This document shows, piece after piece, positions 24,773 through 33,059 of a DNA stretch of 64,000 bases. Made by a program: the position numbers and the translations under genes. How positions within the stretch are numbered: position 1 is the stretch's first letter; each line of letters opens with the position of its first letter. The stretch covers positions 1-64,000 of the forward strand of contig NZ_UFSM01000003.1 in NCBI RefSeq assembly GCF_900445235.1, given 5' to 3'. The notes under the pieces were generated by a model. The model searched no databases. It saw only the letters and a list, made by a program, of their open reading frames with translations, and was not told the DNA's origin. The stretch is from Aminobacter aminovorans (GTDB taxonomy: Bacteria > Pseudomonadota > Alphaproteobacteria > Rhizobiales > Rhizobiaceae).

Positions 24773-26883
24773 GCGAATTCCTCGATGCTCGGCGACGGCG
24801 CGCGCTTATGCACCACAGCCACTGTCATGGTGAGGTTGCCGTCCGCGTCGGTCGTCGCCGTCTGGCCAGGATAGATCACTGCCGTTGTCTGGTCGGATTC
24901 GATGAAGGCAGGTCCAGATATCACGACGCCCACGCCAAGCTCGGCCCACAAGAAGACCGGCGTCTCCTGCTCACGACCCCCGAACCAGGCCCGCCGTTGC
25001 CGGCTGGGCCGGAGCGCGCCGCGCATCCCCGTCGGAGCGCTGTCGGGCATGACGATCGGCATGCGCGCTTCAACGACGACGGCCGCAAGTTCGATCGTGC
25101 TTTTTGCATGGGCCGAACCCCGACCAACGATCTGCTCGTAGCGGGACCGGAACGCGGCCTCGGCAGCGGCAATCTCGGCTCTACCAAGCCGCGGCGATGG
25201 CACTTCGATGTCGATCCGGTGCAGCTGGCGAGAAAATTTCAGACCGATCTTGCGCCGTATCTCGACGGCACCTGCCAGGCTCGCCTCCGCCAGCCCCTCG
25301 AATTCGCCTCGGGCGCGCTGCTCGAGCCGGGCGAAGGCGTCGATCTCGCCATCACGGAAGTCCTGCAGCGGCCGGGCGGGCAGCTCGATTTCATAGGAGG
25401 TCCGCATGTCGCTGGAGGCCGCCCCCCAGGCGGAGAACTCCGGCGCCAGACGCGGTATGACGATTGCCTTCACACCGATCTCGGCGGCATAGCGCCCGAC
25501 ATGCTGAGGCGCCGCCCCTCCATAGGCATAAAGCACGAAGTTGCGAGGATCGTGGCCGCGTTGCACGCTGGCACGGCGGACGAGATCGGCCATCTGTGCA
25601 TTGGCGACGCGCAAGATCCCCTCGGCCGCCTCTTCGATTTCAAGGCCGAGCTTGCCGGCAAGCGGTGCAAGCGCCGACCGCGCAGCGTCGCGATCCAGGG
25701 TGAGCGCCCCACCGAGGTGATCGAGATGGCCAAGAACGACAGCGGCATCCGTCACTGTAGGCTGCGTGCCGCCACGGCCATAGCAAGCCGGGCCGGGCAT
25801 TGAACCGGCGCTTTGCGGTCCGACCCGCAACACACCGAGTTCCGGATCGGCATAGGCAATGCTGCCTCCACCCGTCCCGATAGAGGCCAGGTCTATGACG
25901 GGAACGGCCAAGCTATGCCGGTCGATGCGTGGTCGGGAAGCGGTCGGCAGGGCACCACCGACGACGAGGCCGACATCGAAGCTTGTGCCGCCGACATCGG
26001 TGGCGAGCACATCGGCATGCCCAAGCCGCGCGCCGATCTGGCGGGCGGCCATGATGCCGCCGACGGGCCCGGACTGAAGCAGGTGAACCGGGGCGTCGCG
26101 CAACGAGCTCGCCCGTCGGACACCGCCGCCCATGGTCACGATCAGAAACAGGCCCGAAAATCCCTCATCGCGCAACGCCTGGTCGAGCGAGGTCAGGTAG
26201 TCGCGGACAAGCGGCGCGACATAGGCATTCATGGCAACGGTCGCGGTGCGCTCATATTCGCCGATGCGCGGCGCAAGCTCGCTCGACAGCGTCACATGCA
26301 GGCCAGGTGCCTCCTCGGCAACCAGTTCGGCTAGGCGGTGCTCATGACTGCCATTGACCGGCGACCACATCAGCGCAATGCCGATCGCCTCGGCACCGCG
26401 CGCGACCAGTTGGCGGATCGACTGACGGGCCTGCTCTTCATCCAGCGGCACGATGATGTTGCCGTCGACGTCGATGCGTTCGCGCACACCGATGATGCGG
26501 CGGCGGGGTACGAGCAGATCCGGCTTGCGCCATTTGAGCGCATTGATGCTGTCCTCGTCGGGCAGGCCGTGCACCTTGTTGGAGCGCGCCATGGGCAGTG
26601 TCGCCTCAAAACCTGAGGTCACAAGCAGGCCAACCTTGGCGCCGGCGTTGGTCAGCAGGGCATTGAGGCCGACGGTGGTGCCGTGCGACAGGATGTCGGT
26701 CGCCTCGAGGATTTCGCGCAGACTCTTGCCAAGCGAGCGGGAGGCGACAGCAAGCGAGGCGATCACGCCTTCCATCAGGCGGCCGTGCGTCGTCAGTGCC
26801 TTGCCGACCCCGATCCTGCCGTCGCCGGTAAGAATGACCGTATCGGTAAAGGTGCCGCCAGTGTCGATGCCGACGATCTGCAT
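24769..26883 (-). CDS. HyuA-type hydantoinase A/oxoprolinase family protein
   Basis: 704 aa; ATG at 26883 preferred over an in-frame TTG two codons upstream, though neither has a strong ribosome site. The N-terminal phosphate-binding DTGGTFTD motif and the actin-like ATPase core (LATDVGGTSFDVGLV, GTGGGSIAYAD) are present. These proteins use ATP to activate a carbonyl of a cyclic amide or a ketone. It heads the operon HyuA-HyuB-DUF35-thiolase-SDR-binding protein. Substrate is unknown. Confidence 0.9.
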   Translation of the reverse strand: MQIVGIDTGGTFTDTVILTGDGRIGVGKALTTHGRLMEGVIASLAVASRSLGKSLREILEATDILSHGTTVGLNALLTNAGAKVGLLVTSGFEATLPMARSNKVHGLPDEDSINALKWRKPDLLVPRRRIIGVRERIDVDGNIIVPLDEEQARQSIRQLVARGAEAIGIALMWSPVNGSHEHRLAELVAEEAPGLHVTLSSELAPRIGEYERTATVAMNAYVAPLVRDYLTSLDQALRDEGFSGLFLIVTMGGGVRRASSLRDAPVHLLQSGPVGGIMAARQIGARLGHADVLATDVGGTSFDVGLVVGGALPTASRPRIDRHSLAVPVIDLASIGTGGGSIAYADPELGVLRVGPQSAGSMPGPACYGRGGTQPTVTDAAVVLGHLDHLGGALTLDRDAARSALAPLAGKLGLEIEEAAEGILRVANAQMADLVRRASVQRGHDPRNFVLYAYGGAAPQHVGRYAAEIGVKAIVIPRLAPEFSAWGAASSDMRTSYEIELPARPLQDFRDGEIDAFARLEQRARGEFEGLAEASLAGAVEIRRKIGLKFSRQLHRIDIEVPSPRLGRAEIAAAEAAFRSRYEQIVGRGSAHAKSTIELAAVVVEARMPIVMPDSAPTGMRGALRPSRQRRAWFGGREQETPVFLWAELGVGVVISGPAFIESDQTTAVIYPGQTATTDADGNLTMTVAVVHKRAPSPSIEEFA

Positions 26884-26905
26884 ATGCAAACTCGCAAATC
26901 ATTCT

Positions 26906-27061
26906 TCAGGACGCAGTCCGCCGTCCGTCGAACGCGTGGCGCTCGCCGTTGATGGCCTGCCGTGAAAGCCGGAAATCCGGCACGGAATTGAAACAATCCT
27001 GCGGGGAACGAATGCCGCCGCCGCTCTCCAAGGCGGCAACGATTTCCGCCACTTGAGACAC
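26906..27061 (-). CDS. Possible small protein upstream of HyuA
   Basis: A 51-codon frame from GTG at 27061 (an upstream TTG at 27100 would give 64). It ends 22 bp before the HyuA ATG. The residues (SQVAEIVAALESGGGIRS, PDFRLSRQAINGERHAFDGR) look protein-like and third positions are mostly G or C. No ribosome site is visible and I do not recognise a family. It could be a remnant or a chance frame. Confidence 0.28.
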   Translation of the reverse strand: MSQVAEIVAALESGGGIRSPQDCFNSVPDFRLSRQAINGERHAFDGRRTAS

Positions 27062-27106
27062 GTCGATTAGGCGTCGAACGGAGCAGGCTGTCAAACGCAA
27101 CCGACA

Positions 27107-27128
27107 ATTTTCCGGCTATCCGGAAAAT
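27107..27128. promoter_or_regulatory. Perfect 9-bp inverted repeat, candidate IclR operator
   Basis: Arms ATTTTCCGG and CCGGAAAAT separated by CTAT, in the 342-bp region between the divergent HyuA operon and the ABC ATPase gene. Size and AT-rich ends fit an IclR-type operator. A related CCGGAAA element lies at 20117-20142. Control of both transcripts by the IclR regulator at 18108-19004 is inferred. Confidence 0.55.
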
Positions 27129-27225
27129 CTGCGGAAGCGATTGTTTTGATTTCGCCTATCGGCCTAGCCTCCCCTCCGCGGATGCCCTTGTCGTTCGCCG
27201 GATTGCACTTCCTACGGAGCGACAG

Positions 27226-28047
27226 ATGAATTCATTGCGCAGAACCGACATCGACGCTGCCATGCCATTGGCCGCCGAGGCCCCTGCCAAGATAGAAGTG
27301 CGAGGCGTGCGCAAGCGCTATGATGCCAACGGCAATGTCGAAGCGCTTGCCGGTGTTGATCTCAACGTGAGGAGTGGCGAATTCGTCTGCCTCGTCGGTC
27401 CGTCGGGTTGCGGCAAGTCGACGGTACTCAGGATGATTGCCGGCCTGCACAGGCCGAGCGAGGGCGAGGTCCTCGTCCATGCCAGTGGCACGCGTGCGGT
27501 CCCCACCGCCATGGTGTTCCAGAATTACAATGTGTTTCCGTGGAAGACGATCCAGGCCAATGTCCGCTTCGGTCTGGAGATGACTGGCATGTCTGGAGCC
27601 GAGGCCGACAGGCGCGCGACGGCATGGCTCGGCAAGATGGGCCTCGCCGACTTCGCCAATGCATATCCCCCGGCTCTTTCCGGCGGCATGTTGCAACGTG
27701 TCGCCATCGCTCGCGCCATGGCGGTCGAGCCCGAAATCCTTCTGATGGATGAACCCTTCGCCGCGCTCGACGCCCAGCACCGTCGCATCCTGCAGGACGA
27801 GTTGCTGACGCTCTGGCAAGAAGACAGACGCACGGTCGTCTTCGTCACCCACAGCCTTGAAGAAGCGTTGCTGCTCGGCGACCGGGTCGTGGTGATGTCG
27901 GCGCGACCGGGTCGCATCATCGCCGAATTCGAGGTGCCTTTCGCCCGACCACGCGCGCCGGAAATCCGCGGAGAGCCGATGTTCGCCAAGCTTGAGCAGG
28001 AAATCTGGAACCTGCTGCGAGAGCAGGTCGGCAAGCACGCTGCCTGA
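27226..28047 (+). CDS. NitT/TauT-type ABC transporter ATP-binding protein
   Basis: 273 aa with Walker A (GPSGCGKST), Q-loop (VFQNYNVFPWKT), signature LSGGMLQRVAIARAM, Walker B (ILLMDEPFAALD) and switch His (FVTHSLEEA). It is of the TauB/SsuB type and energises the permease encoded 31 bp downstream. The binding protein is encoded at the far end of the divergent operon (18967-19992). The ATG has GGAGCGACAG upstream. Confidence 0.9.
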   Translation: MNSLRRTDIDAAMPLAAEAPAKIEVRGVRKRYDANGNVEALAGVDLNVRSGEFVCLVGPSGCGKSTVLRMIAGLHRPSEGEVLVHASGTRAVPTAMVFQNYNVFPWKTIQANVRFGLEMTGMSGAEADRRATAWLGKMGLADFANAYPPALSGGMLQRVAIARAMAVEPEILLMDEPFAALDAQHRRILQDELLTLWQEDRRTVVFVTHSLEEALLLGDRVVVMSARPGRIIAEFEVPFARPRAPEIRGEPMFAKLEQEIWNLLREQVGKHAA

Positions 28048-28078
28048 AACAGACATCGACGCAGAGGAGGCGCCGAGC

Positions 28079-28915
28079 ATGGAAAAGACCATCGCTATCA
28101 GACCGGGCGAAGCCGAGCGCGACCCCCGTGGTTATGCGCTGCGGGCGCGAAGGCAGGAAAAGTTGCTGGCGATGGCAACGCCCGTCGTGTTCTTCATCCT
28201 GTGGGAGATCTGCGCCCGCGCCGGCCTTCTCGATTCGCGCTTTTTTCCCGCCCCGAGCGCGATCTTCCTGTCAGCGGTCGAAATGCTGCGCACAGGAATG
28301 CTGCAGCAGGATGTGATCGCGAGTGCTCTGCGTGTGCTCGCCGGCTTCGCCATCGGCGTCACATCAGGCCTTGGCGCCGCCCTGTTGCTCGGCCTGTCGC
28401 GCCTGACACGCGCCGCGCTGGAGCCGTTCCTTACCGCGCTCTACACGGTACCAAAGCTCGCCCTGCTGCCGTTGCTGCTGTTGATCTTCGGACTTGGCGA
28501 ACTGCCGAGCGTGCTGCTTGTCGGCATGACCGTGTTCTTCCTGGTTTGGATCCAGTGCATGGAGGCAGTGCTTGCCATCCCCGAGAACTATCACGAGGCC
28601 GCCCGCTCCTTCGGCGCCAAGGGCTGGAATATGTTCAGGCACGTCACCTGGCCGGCACTTTTGCCACAGCTGTTCATTTCCATGCGCATCGCCATCGGCA
28701 CGGCGGTGCTGGTCATCGTCGGCGTCGAGTTCGTCCAGGCAAGCCAGGGCATAGGCTATCGCATCTGGCATTCGTGGTCGCTGTTTCAGGCCAACCGGAT
28801 GTATGTCGGTATCTGCACCGTAGCCCTCATGGGTTTCCTGTTCAGCTCGCTGGTCCGCTGGCTCGGACGGTTGATGCTGCCCTGGACGGCGTCCTCGACC
28901 AAAGGATCCCGCTAG
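28079..28915 (+). CDS. NitT/TauT-type ABC transporter permease
   Basis: 278 aa starting at MEKTIAIRPG with GGAGGCGCCG upstream. About six transmembrane helices and the EAA-like motif AIPENYHEAARSFGAKGWNMFRHVTWPALLP (positions about 163-193; key Glu-Ala-Ala and Gly) identify a TauC/SsuC-type permease. It probably imports the substrate of the HyuAB pathway. Confidence 0.9.
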   Translation: MEKTIAIRPGEAERDPRGYALRARRQEKLLAMATPVVFFILWEICARAGLLDSRFFPAPSAIFLSAVEMLRTGMLQQDVIASALRVLAGFAIGVTSGLGAALLLGLSRLTRAALEPFLTALYTVPKLALLPLLLLIFGLGELPSVLLVGMTVFFLVWIQCMEAVLAIPENYHEAARSFGAKGWNMFRHVTWPALLPQLFISMRIAIGTAVLVIVGVEFVQASQGIGYRIWHSWSLFQANRMYVGICTVALMGFLFSSLVRWLGRLMLPWTASSTKGSR

Positions 28916-28936
28916 ATCCAAAGCAGCATCCGAACT

Positions 28937-28961
28937 GCCCCGAAATGCGACGCTTCGGGGC
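28937..28961. terminator. GC-rich hairpin after the permease gene
   Basis: GCCCCGAA and TTCGGGGC arms with a 9-nt loop, 22 bp after the permease stop. No T-run follows, so it may be a weak terminator or an mRNA-stabilising stem between the permease and the NIPSNAP-like gene. Confidence 0.45.
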
Positions 28962-29049
28962 CGTTCGGCGAGATGGGCATCCTTCTTCGTCTGCCCTTGT
29001 AGTGCCACCCGGCAGGGCGTGGCAGCTAGCTGACCTTTGGGAGGCCCGA

Positions 29050-29754
29050 ATGAATTCCAAGATCTATATCCACGAATATATCGACATCATCGGCGCCAAC
29101 CGGGCTAACTACTTCAAACACATGACGACCGACTGGGGTCGGCACAGTGCCGAACGCCTTCAAAAATGCTTCGGCGTCTGGGGGACGCTCGGCAGCACGG
29201 GCCGTTGGCCACAAGTGGTAAACCTGTGGGAGTACGAAGACTGGGACAGCCTGGCTGCCAGTTTCGCGCATGAGACCGGCACGGACACGATGCAGGACAA
29301 GGCGCTTGAGACGTGGTGGCTCACGGCGCAAAATTACCGCAGCGGGGGCTTTGACCGTTTGTTGATCGCAGCCCCTTACTCACCCGACACAGAGCAACTT
29401 TGTGCCGACAGCAGGGTGGTCGGCGCCAAGGTGTTCCTGCACGAGACCGTCAATATCAAGCCAGGCCTGGCGCAGGATTATTTGCAGCTGGTGTCGCAGC
29501 ATTGGCTTGGCCCGGCAATGGAATTGGGGCTGCAGCTTGTCGGCGCCTTTCGTACCGCCATGCGCAATGATTCCGAAGTGGTGCTGATCTGGGCCATGCG
29601 GGATTGGAGCGACTGGGCTCGCGTCGGCATGGCCGAAGACGGCGAGCCTTTCCGCACATGGCGCGCCAGGACCAAACACATTGCGATCGACTGGGTCGGC
29701 CACCTGATGTGTTCGGCACCTGCCTCGCCACTCAGGACTGGGGTCCAACCCTAG
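29050..29754 (+). CDS. NIPSNAP-like protein, function unknown
   Basis: 234 aa starting at MNSKIYIHEYIDI, with GGGAGG 7 nt upstream; the frame continues upstream over the permease gene but that part is out of its frame and is spurious. It has two repeats of a dimeric alpha-beta barrel-like unit, each beginning with an IYIHEYIDI / VFLHETVNI strand and containing a Trp-rich helix (VVNLWEYEDWDSLAASF and EVVLIWAMRDWSDWARV). This resembles NIPSNAP-family proteins. It follows the transporter by 134 bp on the same strand and may belong to the same regulon. Confidence 0.65.
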   Translation: MNSKIYIHEYIDIIGANRANYFKHMTTDWGRHSAERLQKCFGVWGTLGSTGRWPQVVNLWEYEDWDSLAASFAHETGTDTMQDKALETWWLTAQNYRSGGFDRLLIAAPYSPDTEQLCADSRVVGAKVFLHETVNIKPGLAQDYLQLVSQHWLGPAMELGLQLVGAFRTAMRNDSEVVLIWAMRDWSDWARVGMAEDGEPFRTWRARTKHIAIDWVGHLMCSAPASPLRTGVQP

Positions 29755-29789
29755 ATACGCTGTGCCGATGCCTGCAACGGAGCAGCCGC

Positions 29790-30935
29790 TCAGGCAGCAC
29801 GCACTGACCGGGACAGCGCCTTGAACGCCATTTCGCGCGTCAGGATTCCGGCCGGGGACCCGCAGTCCATGACGACGACGGTCTTGTTGCCTGCGAGGAG
29901 CGGGAAGCTTTGGCCGAGTGTGGCCGCGGCATCGATGTGCGCAACCCGCTTGGTGCTGTAAGGCTCGCAAGATGTCAGCACGCACATCTCCGTCCCTTGC
30001 GCGACGATCACCGCCGGATGTTGGCGCAGCAGCGCGGCTGTCCGGTCTCCAGCGGCTTCCGCTTGCGTCAGGACAGGTACCTTGGCAAAGGCGTCGTTGG
30101 CATAGAGCGCGCGCGACAGATCGACCTTGCGGACGAAACGCTCGACATAGTCGTCCGCCGGGCTGAACAGGATCTCCTCGCCGGTGCCGACCTGGCGTAA
30201 TTCGCCATCCTTGAGAATGGCGATGCGGTCGCCGAGATGCAGCGCCTCGTCGAGGTCGTGTGTGATGAAGATGATGGTCTTCTTCAGCCGCGCCTGGATC
30301 TCCTTCAGCTGTTCCTGCATGTCGCTCTTGATCAGCGGGTCGAGCGCGCTGAAGGCCTCGTCCATCAACAGCACGTCCGCCTGCGTCGCAAGCGCTCGGG
30401 CCAGGCCAACCCGTTGCTGCATGCCGCCCGAGAGCTGGCGGGGGAAGCGGTTCTCGAAACCCTTGAGCCCGACGAGTTCCAGCTGCTCCATGCCGCGTAT
30501 CAGCGCTTCACGTCGATCCACACCCTGAAGGATCGGCCCGCAGATGGTGTTCTCCAGCACTGTCTGGTGCGGCAGCAAACCGAAACGCTGGAACACCATG
30601 GAAATGCCGCTACGGCGAAATGCCAGCAATTCACCAGCGTTCATGTCCATGATGTTACGGCCGTCGATAAGGATTCGTCCGGCAGTGGGCTCGATCAGCC
30701 GGTTGAAATGACGGATCAGCGTCGATTTTCCCGAGCCCGAAAGCCCCATGATGACGAAGGTCTCGCCGCTGCGGATCGAAAAATCGATACCCTTGAGGCC
30801 GACGATGCAGCCGGTCTTCTGCAGGACCTCGGCCTTTCCGGCGCCCGCATGGAGTGCAGACATCGCATCGTCCGGCCTGCTGCCGAAGATCTTGTAGACC
30901 TTGTCGACCTGAATCTTCACGTCCGAAACGGTCAC
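29790..30935 (-). CDS. proV: Glycine betaine/proline-type ABC transporter ATP-binding protein (ProV-like)
   Basis: 381 aa from a GTG at 30935, which has GGGGAG 7 nt upstream and lies 4 bp after the permease stop. Walker A (GLSGSGKST), Q-loop (VFQRFGLLPHQT), signature LSGGMQQRVGLARAL, Walker B (VLLMDEAFSALDP) and switch His (FITHDLDEAL) are present. The long C-terminal region (about 275-381) is a CBS-like osmosensing domain as in ProV. It is the distal gene of the proXWV-like run. Confidence 0.9.
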   Translation of the reverse strand: MTVSDVKIQVDKVYKIFGSRPDDAMSALHAGAGKAEVLQKTGCIVGLKGIDFSIRSGETFVIMGLSGSGKSTLIRHFNRLIEPTAGRILIDGRNIMDMNAGELLAFRRSGISMVFQRFGLLPHQTVLENTICGPILQGVDRREALIRGMEQLELVGLKGFENRFPRQLSGGMQQRVGLARALATQADVLLMDEAFSALDPLIKSDMQEQLKEIQARLKKTIIFITHDLDEALHLGDRIAILKDGELRQVGTGEEILFSPADDYVERFVRKVDLSRALYANDAFAKVPVLTQAEAAGDRTAALLRQHPAVIVAQGTEMCVLTSCEPYSTKRVAHIDAAATLGQSFPLLAGNKTVVVMDCGSPAGILTREMAFKALSRSVRAA

Positions 30936-30939
30936 GGCC

Positions 30940-31812
30940 TTACTCCCCGTGCTCGAGATGCTTCTGGGCACGCCGGCCATAAGACTGGGCGATGCGATCG
31001 AAGATGACGGCGAGGAAGACGATGGCAATGCCGGCAACAAGGCCACGGCTCACCTCCAGCCGCTGGATGCCCTGCAAAACCTGGTAGCCGAGGCCGCCGG
31101 CGCCGATCATCGAAGCGATTACCACCATCGATAGCGCCATCATCGTCGTCTGGTTGATGCCGGCCATGATGGTCGGCAGGGCAAGCGGGATCTGGACCTT
31201 GACCAGCTTCTGGCTAGGTGTCGCTCCAAAGGCGACAATCGCCTCGACCACCTCGCCGTCGACCTGGCGGATGCCGAGATCGGTCAACCTGATGACAGGC
31301 GGAATGGCAAAGAACACGGTGGCGAGGATGGCCGGGATCTTGCCGGGCCCGAACAGCATGACGAAAGGTATGAGATAAACGAAGATCGGCAGCGTCTGCA
31401 TGATGTTGAGCAGCGGCAAGGCAATGGATCGCAACCAGTCGGAGCGCGCCATCAGGATGCCAAGCGGTATGCCTGCCACAACGGCGACCACGGTGGCGGC
31501 GAGCATCAGGGCGACCGTCGCCATGGCATCGTTCCACAGGCCTACGGCACCGATGAAGAACAGCATGACGATCGCGCTGCCGGTCATCCTCAGATTGCGC
31601 GAGGCCGAATAGGTCAGCAGGGCGATGCCGGCGATCGTGACATACCAGGGCAGCCATTGCAGGAACGCCTCCATGGCGCCGAGAAGCTTGAGCAGCGGCC
31701 CGAGCACCCGCTCGAGCGTGTCGCCGTAATTGGCAACGACCCAGCTGAAGCCGTCATCGATCGCGAAGCGGAGCCCGCGCGTATCGACGAGTTCGGGAAA
31801 ATTGTCTGCCAC
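30940..31812 (-). CDS. proW: Glycine betaine/proline-type ABC transporter permease (ProW-like)
   Basis: 290 aa with a long hydrophilic N-terminus, about seven helices and the EAA-like motif (VVEAIVAFGATPSQKLVKVQIPLALP, about 183-208). It pairs with the ProV-like ATPase. The 140 bp before it, after proX, is GC-rich and contains short stems, as is common where the binding protein is made in excess. Confidence 0.9.
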   Translation of the reverse strand: MADNFPELVDTRGLRFAIDDGFSWVVANYGDTLERVLGPLLKLLGAMEAFLQWLPWYVTIAGIALLTYSASRNLRMTGSAIVMLFFIGAVGLWNDAMATVALMLAATVVAVVAGIPLGILMARSDWLRSIALPLLNIMQTLPIFVYLIPFVMLFGPGKIPAILATVFFAIPPVIRLTDLGIRQVDGEVVEAIVAFGATPSQKLVKVQIPLALPTIMAGINQTTMMALSMVVIASMIGAGGLGYQVLQGIQRLEVSRGLVAGIAIVFLAVIFDRIAQSYGRRAQKHLEHGE

Positions 31813-31952
31813 GACATGACCCTTTCAAGGTTGGCGACCTGCGGCTCTCGCGGAGGCGGCCGGTTGCCGGCGTTCCGCGCATAAGCGCGACAGGCATCGC
31901 ATGCGAAGTGGCGGCCGCGCCTTGGGGAAGATACGCGACCGCCAGGCTGCGA

Positions 31953-32957
31953 TCAGAGCGCAGCCTTCACCTTCTCGGCGACATCGGCCGGAACCCATTT
32001 CGTCCAGATCGTTTCGTAGTTCTTGAAGAAATAGGTGGCGACCTCCTCGGGGGAGGCCTTGTTGTCGTCGCCCCAGGCCAGCACGTCGCTGATCTCGACA
32101 TTGGGCACCTGCATCTTCGACAGGAACTCGGCCACGGCAGGCGCCTTGTCCTTGAGGCTGGTGGTGGCCGCGACTGCGACTTCACCGACCGCCCAGCCCG
32201 TCAGTTCCGGCTTCTCGCACTTGGCATCGGTGAGGCAGGTAAACTTCGCCTGATCATAGGCTGGCATCTCGAGCACCTTGAGCTTGTATTTGCCGATCAC
32301 CTCGGTCGGGCCCCAGTACCAGCCGATGAACGGCTTCTTGCGTGAGACCTGCCTGGCGATCATCGCCTTGAGGTTCGCCCCCGAGCCGGTCGGATAGACC
32401 TCATAGGTCGCTTCGAGGCCAAGCGCCTTGACCAGGTTGTTGGTGATGATTTCGCAGCCCCAGCCGGGCGGGCATGCATAGAAGCGGCCCTTGCCCGGGT
32501 TCGACGCATCCTCGAACACCTGCCAGTTGTCCTTGAGGTCGCTGACGGAGCGGATTTCCGGATGAGCCTCGGCGATGTAATCAGGGATCCACCAGCCTTC
32601 CTGGCCGCCACTCGCGAAAATGTCGCCGGCCTTGTAGACGGTTCCCTTGGCCAGCATCTGGTCCCAGGTCGACTTGACGGTAGAGACCCAGAGCTCGGGC
32701 GCGATGTCAGGCTCTCCCTTGGCCAGCATGGACGATGCGGTCGGCACCGTGTCGCCGGGCACGATCTGGACGTTGCAGCCATAGCCTTCGGCAAGGATCT
32801 CCTTGGTGACATAGGCGAGCGTACCGGCGGACAGCCAGGTCATTTCGGCGATCGTGATCGGATCCTTCGTCCCGCATTCGGTGGCCTCGGCGGCATTGCT
32901 GCCGAGAACCATGCAGGCAAGGCAAACTCCCGCAAGAATGGATGTCTTGAGCTTCAT
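31953..32957 (-). CDS. proX: Glycine betaine/proline-type ABC transporter substrate-binding protein (ProX-like)
   Basis: 334 aa starting at MKLKTSILAG with a signal peptide ending near SNAAEA; an in-frame upstream start adds 23 residues without signal character. The OpuAC-type fold is seen in DPITIAEMTWLSAGTLAYVTK, DIAPELWVSTV, YACPPGWGCE and FIGWYWGPTEV. Four or more cysteines (for example CPPGWGC and CLTDAKC) suggest disulfides. Trp residues that could form a cation-pi box for a quaternary amine are present (WVSTVKSTW, GGQEGWWIP, WYWGP). It has its own promoter region with the box at 33035-33054. Confidence 0.9.
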   Translation of the reverse strand: MKLKTSILAGVCLACMVLGSNAAEATECGTKDPITIAEMTWLSAGTLAYVTKEILAEGYGCNVQIVPGDTVPTASSMLAKGEPDIAPELWVSTVKSTWDQMLAKGTVYKAGDIFASGGQEGWWIPDYIAEAHPEIRSVSDLKDNWQVFEDASNPGKGRFYACPPGWGCEIITNNLVKALGLEATYEVYPTGSGANLKAMIARQVSRKKPFIGWYWGPTEVIGKYKLKVLEMPAYDQAKFTCLTDAKCEKPELTGWAVGEVAVAATTSLKDKAPAVAEFLSKMQVPNVEISDVLAWGDDNKASPEEVATYFFKNYETIWTKWVPADVAEKVKAAL

Positions 32958-33034
32958 CGCAGTTCCCTTTGTTGTCGTTGTAATGGCCTCAAGGAATACG
33001 ATGTCGAAAGCAGCCACTTTTATCAAACCGAAAT

Positions 33035-33054
33035 AACTGATCCGGATTTCAGAA
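33035..33054. promoter_or_regulatory. CTG-N10-CAG box upstream of proX
   Basis: AACTG, ATCCGG, ATTTCAGAA. It lies 78 bp upstream of the proX start and 6 bp from the end of the dehydrogenase gene. It matches the box at 38847-38866 at 12 of 20 positions, including the CTG and the run ATTTCAGAA at identical spacing. A shared LysR-type regulator is likely (inference). Confidence 0.55.
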
Positions 33055-33059
33055 AAACT

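Noticed and set aside
23306-24874. 522-codon plus-strand frame opposite HyuB
   Set aside because: Antisense to HyuB, rich in Arg/Asp/His as expected of high-GC reverse frames.
28201-29049. N-terminal extension of the NIPSNAP-like gene
   Set aside because: It runs out of frame through the permease gene; a good ribosome site precedes the ATG at 29050.
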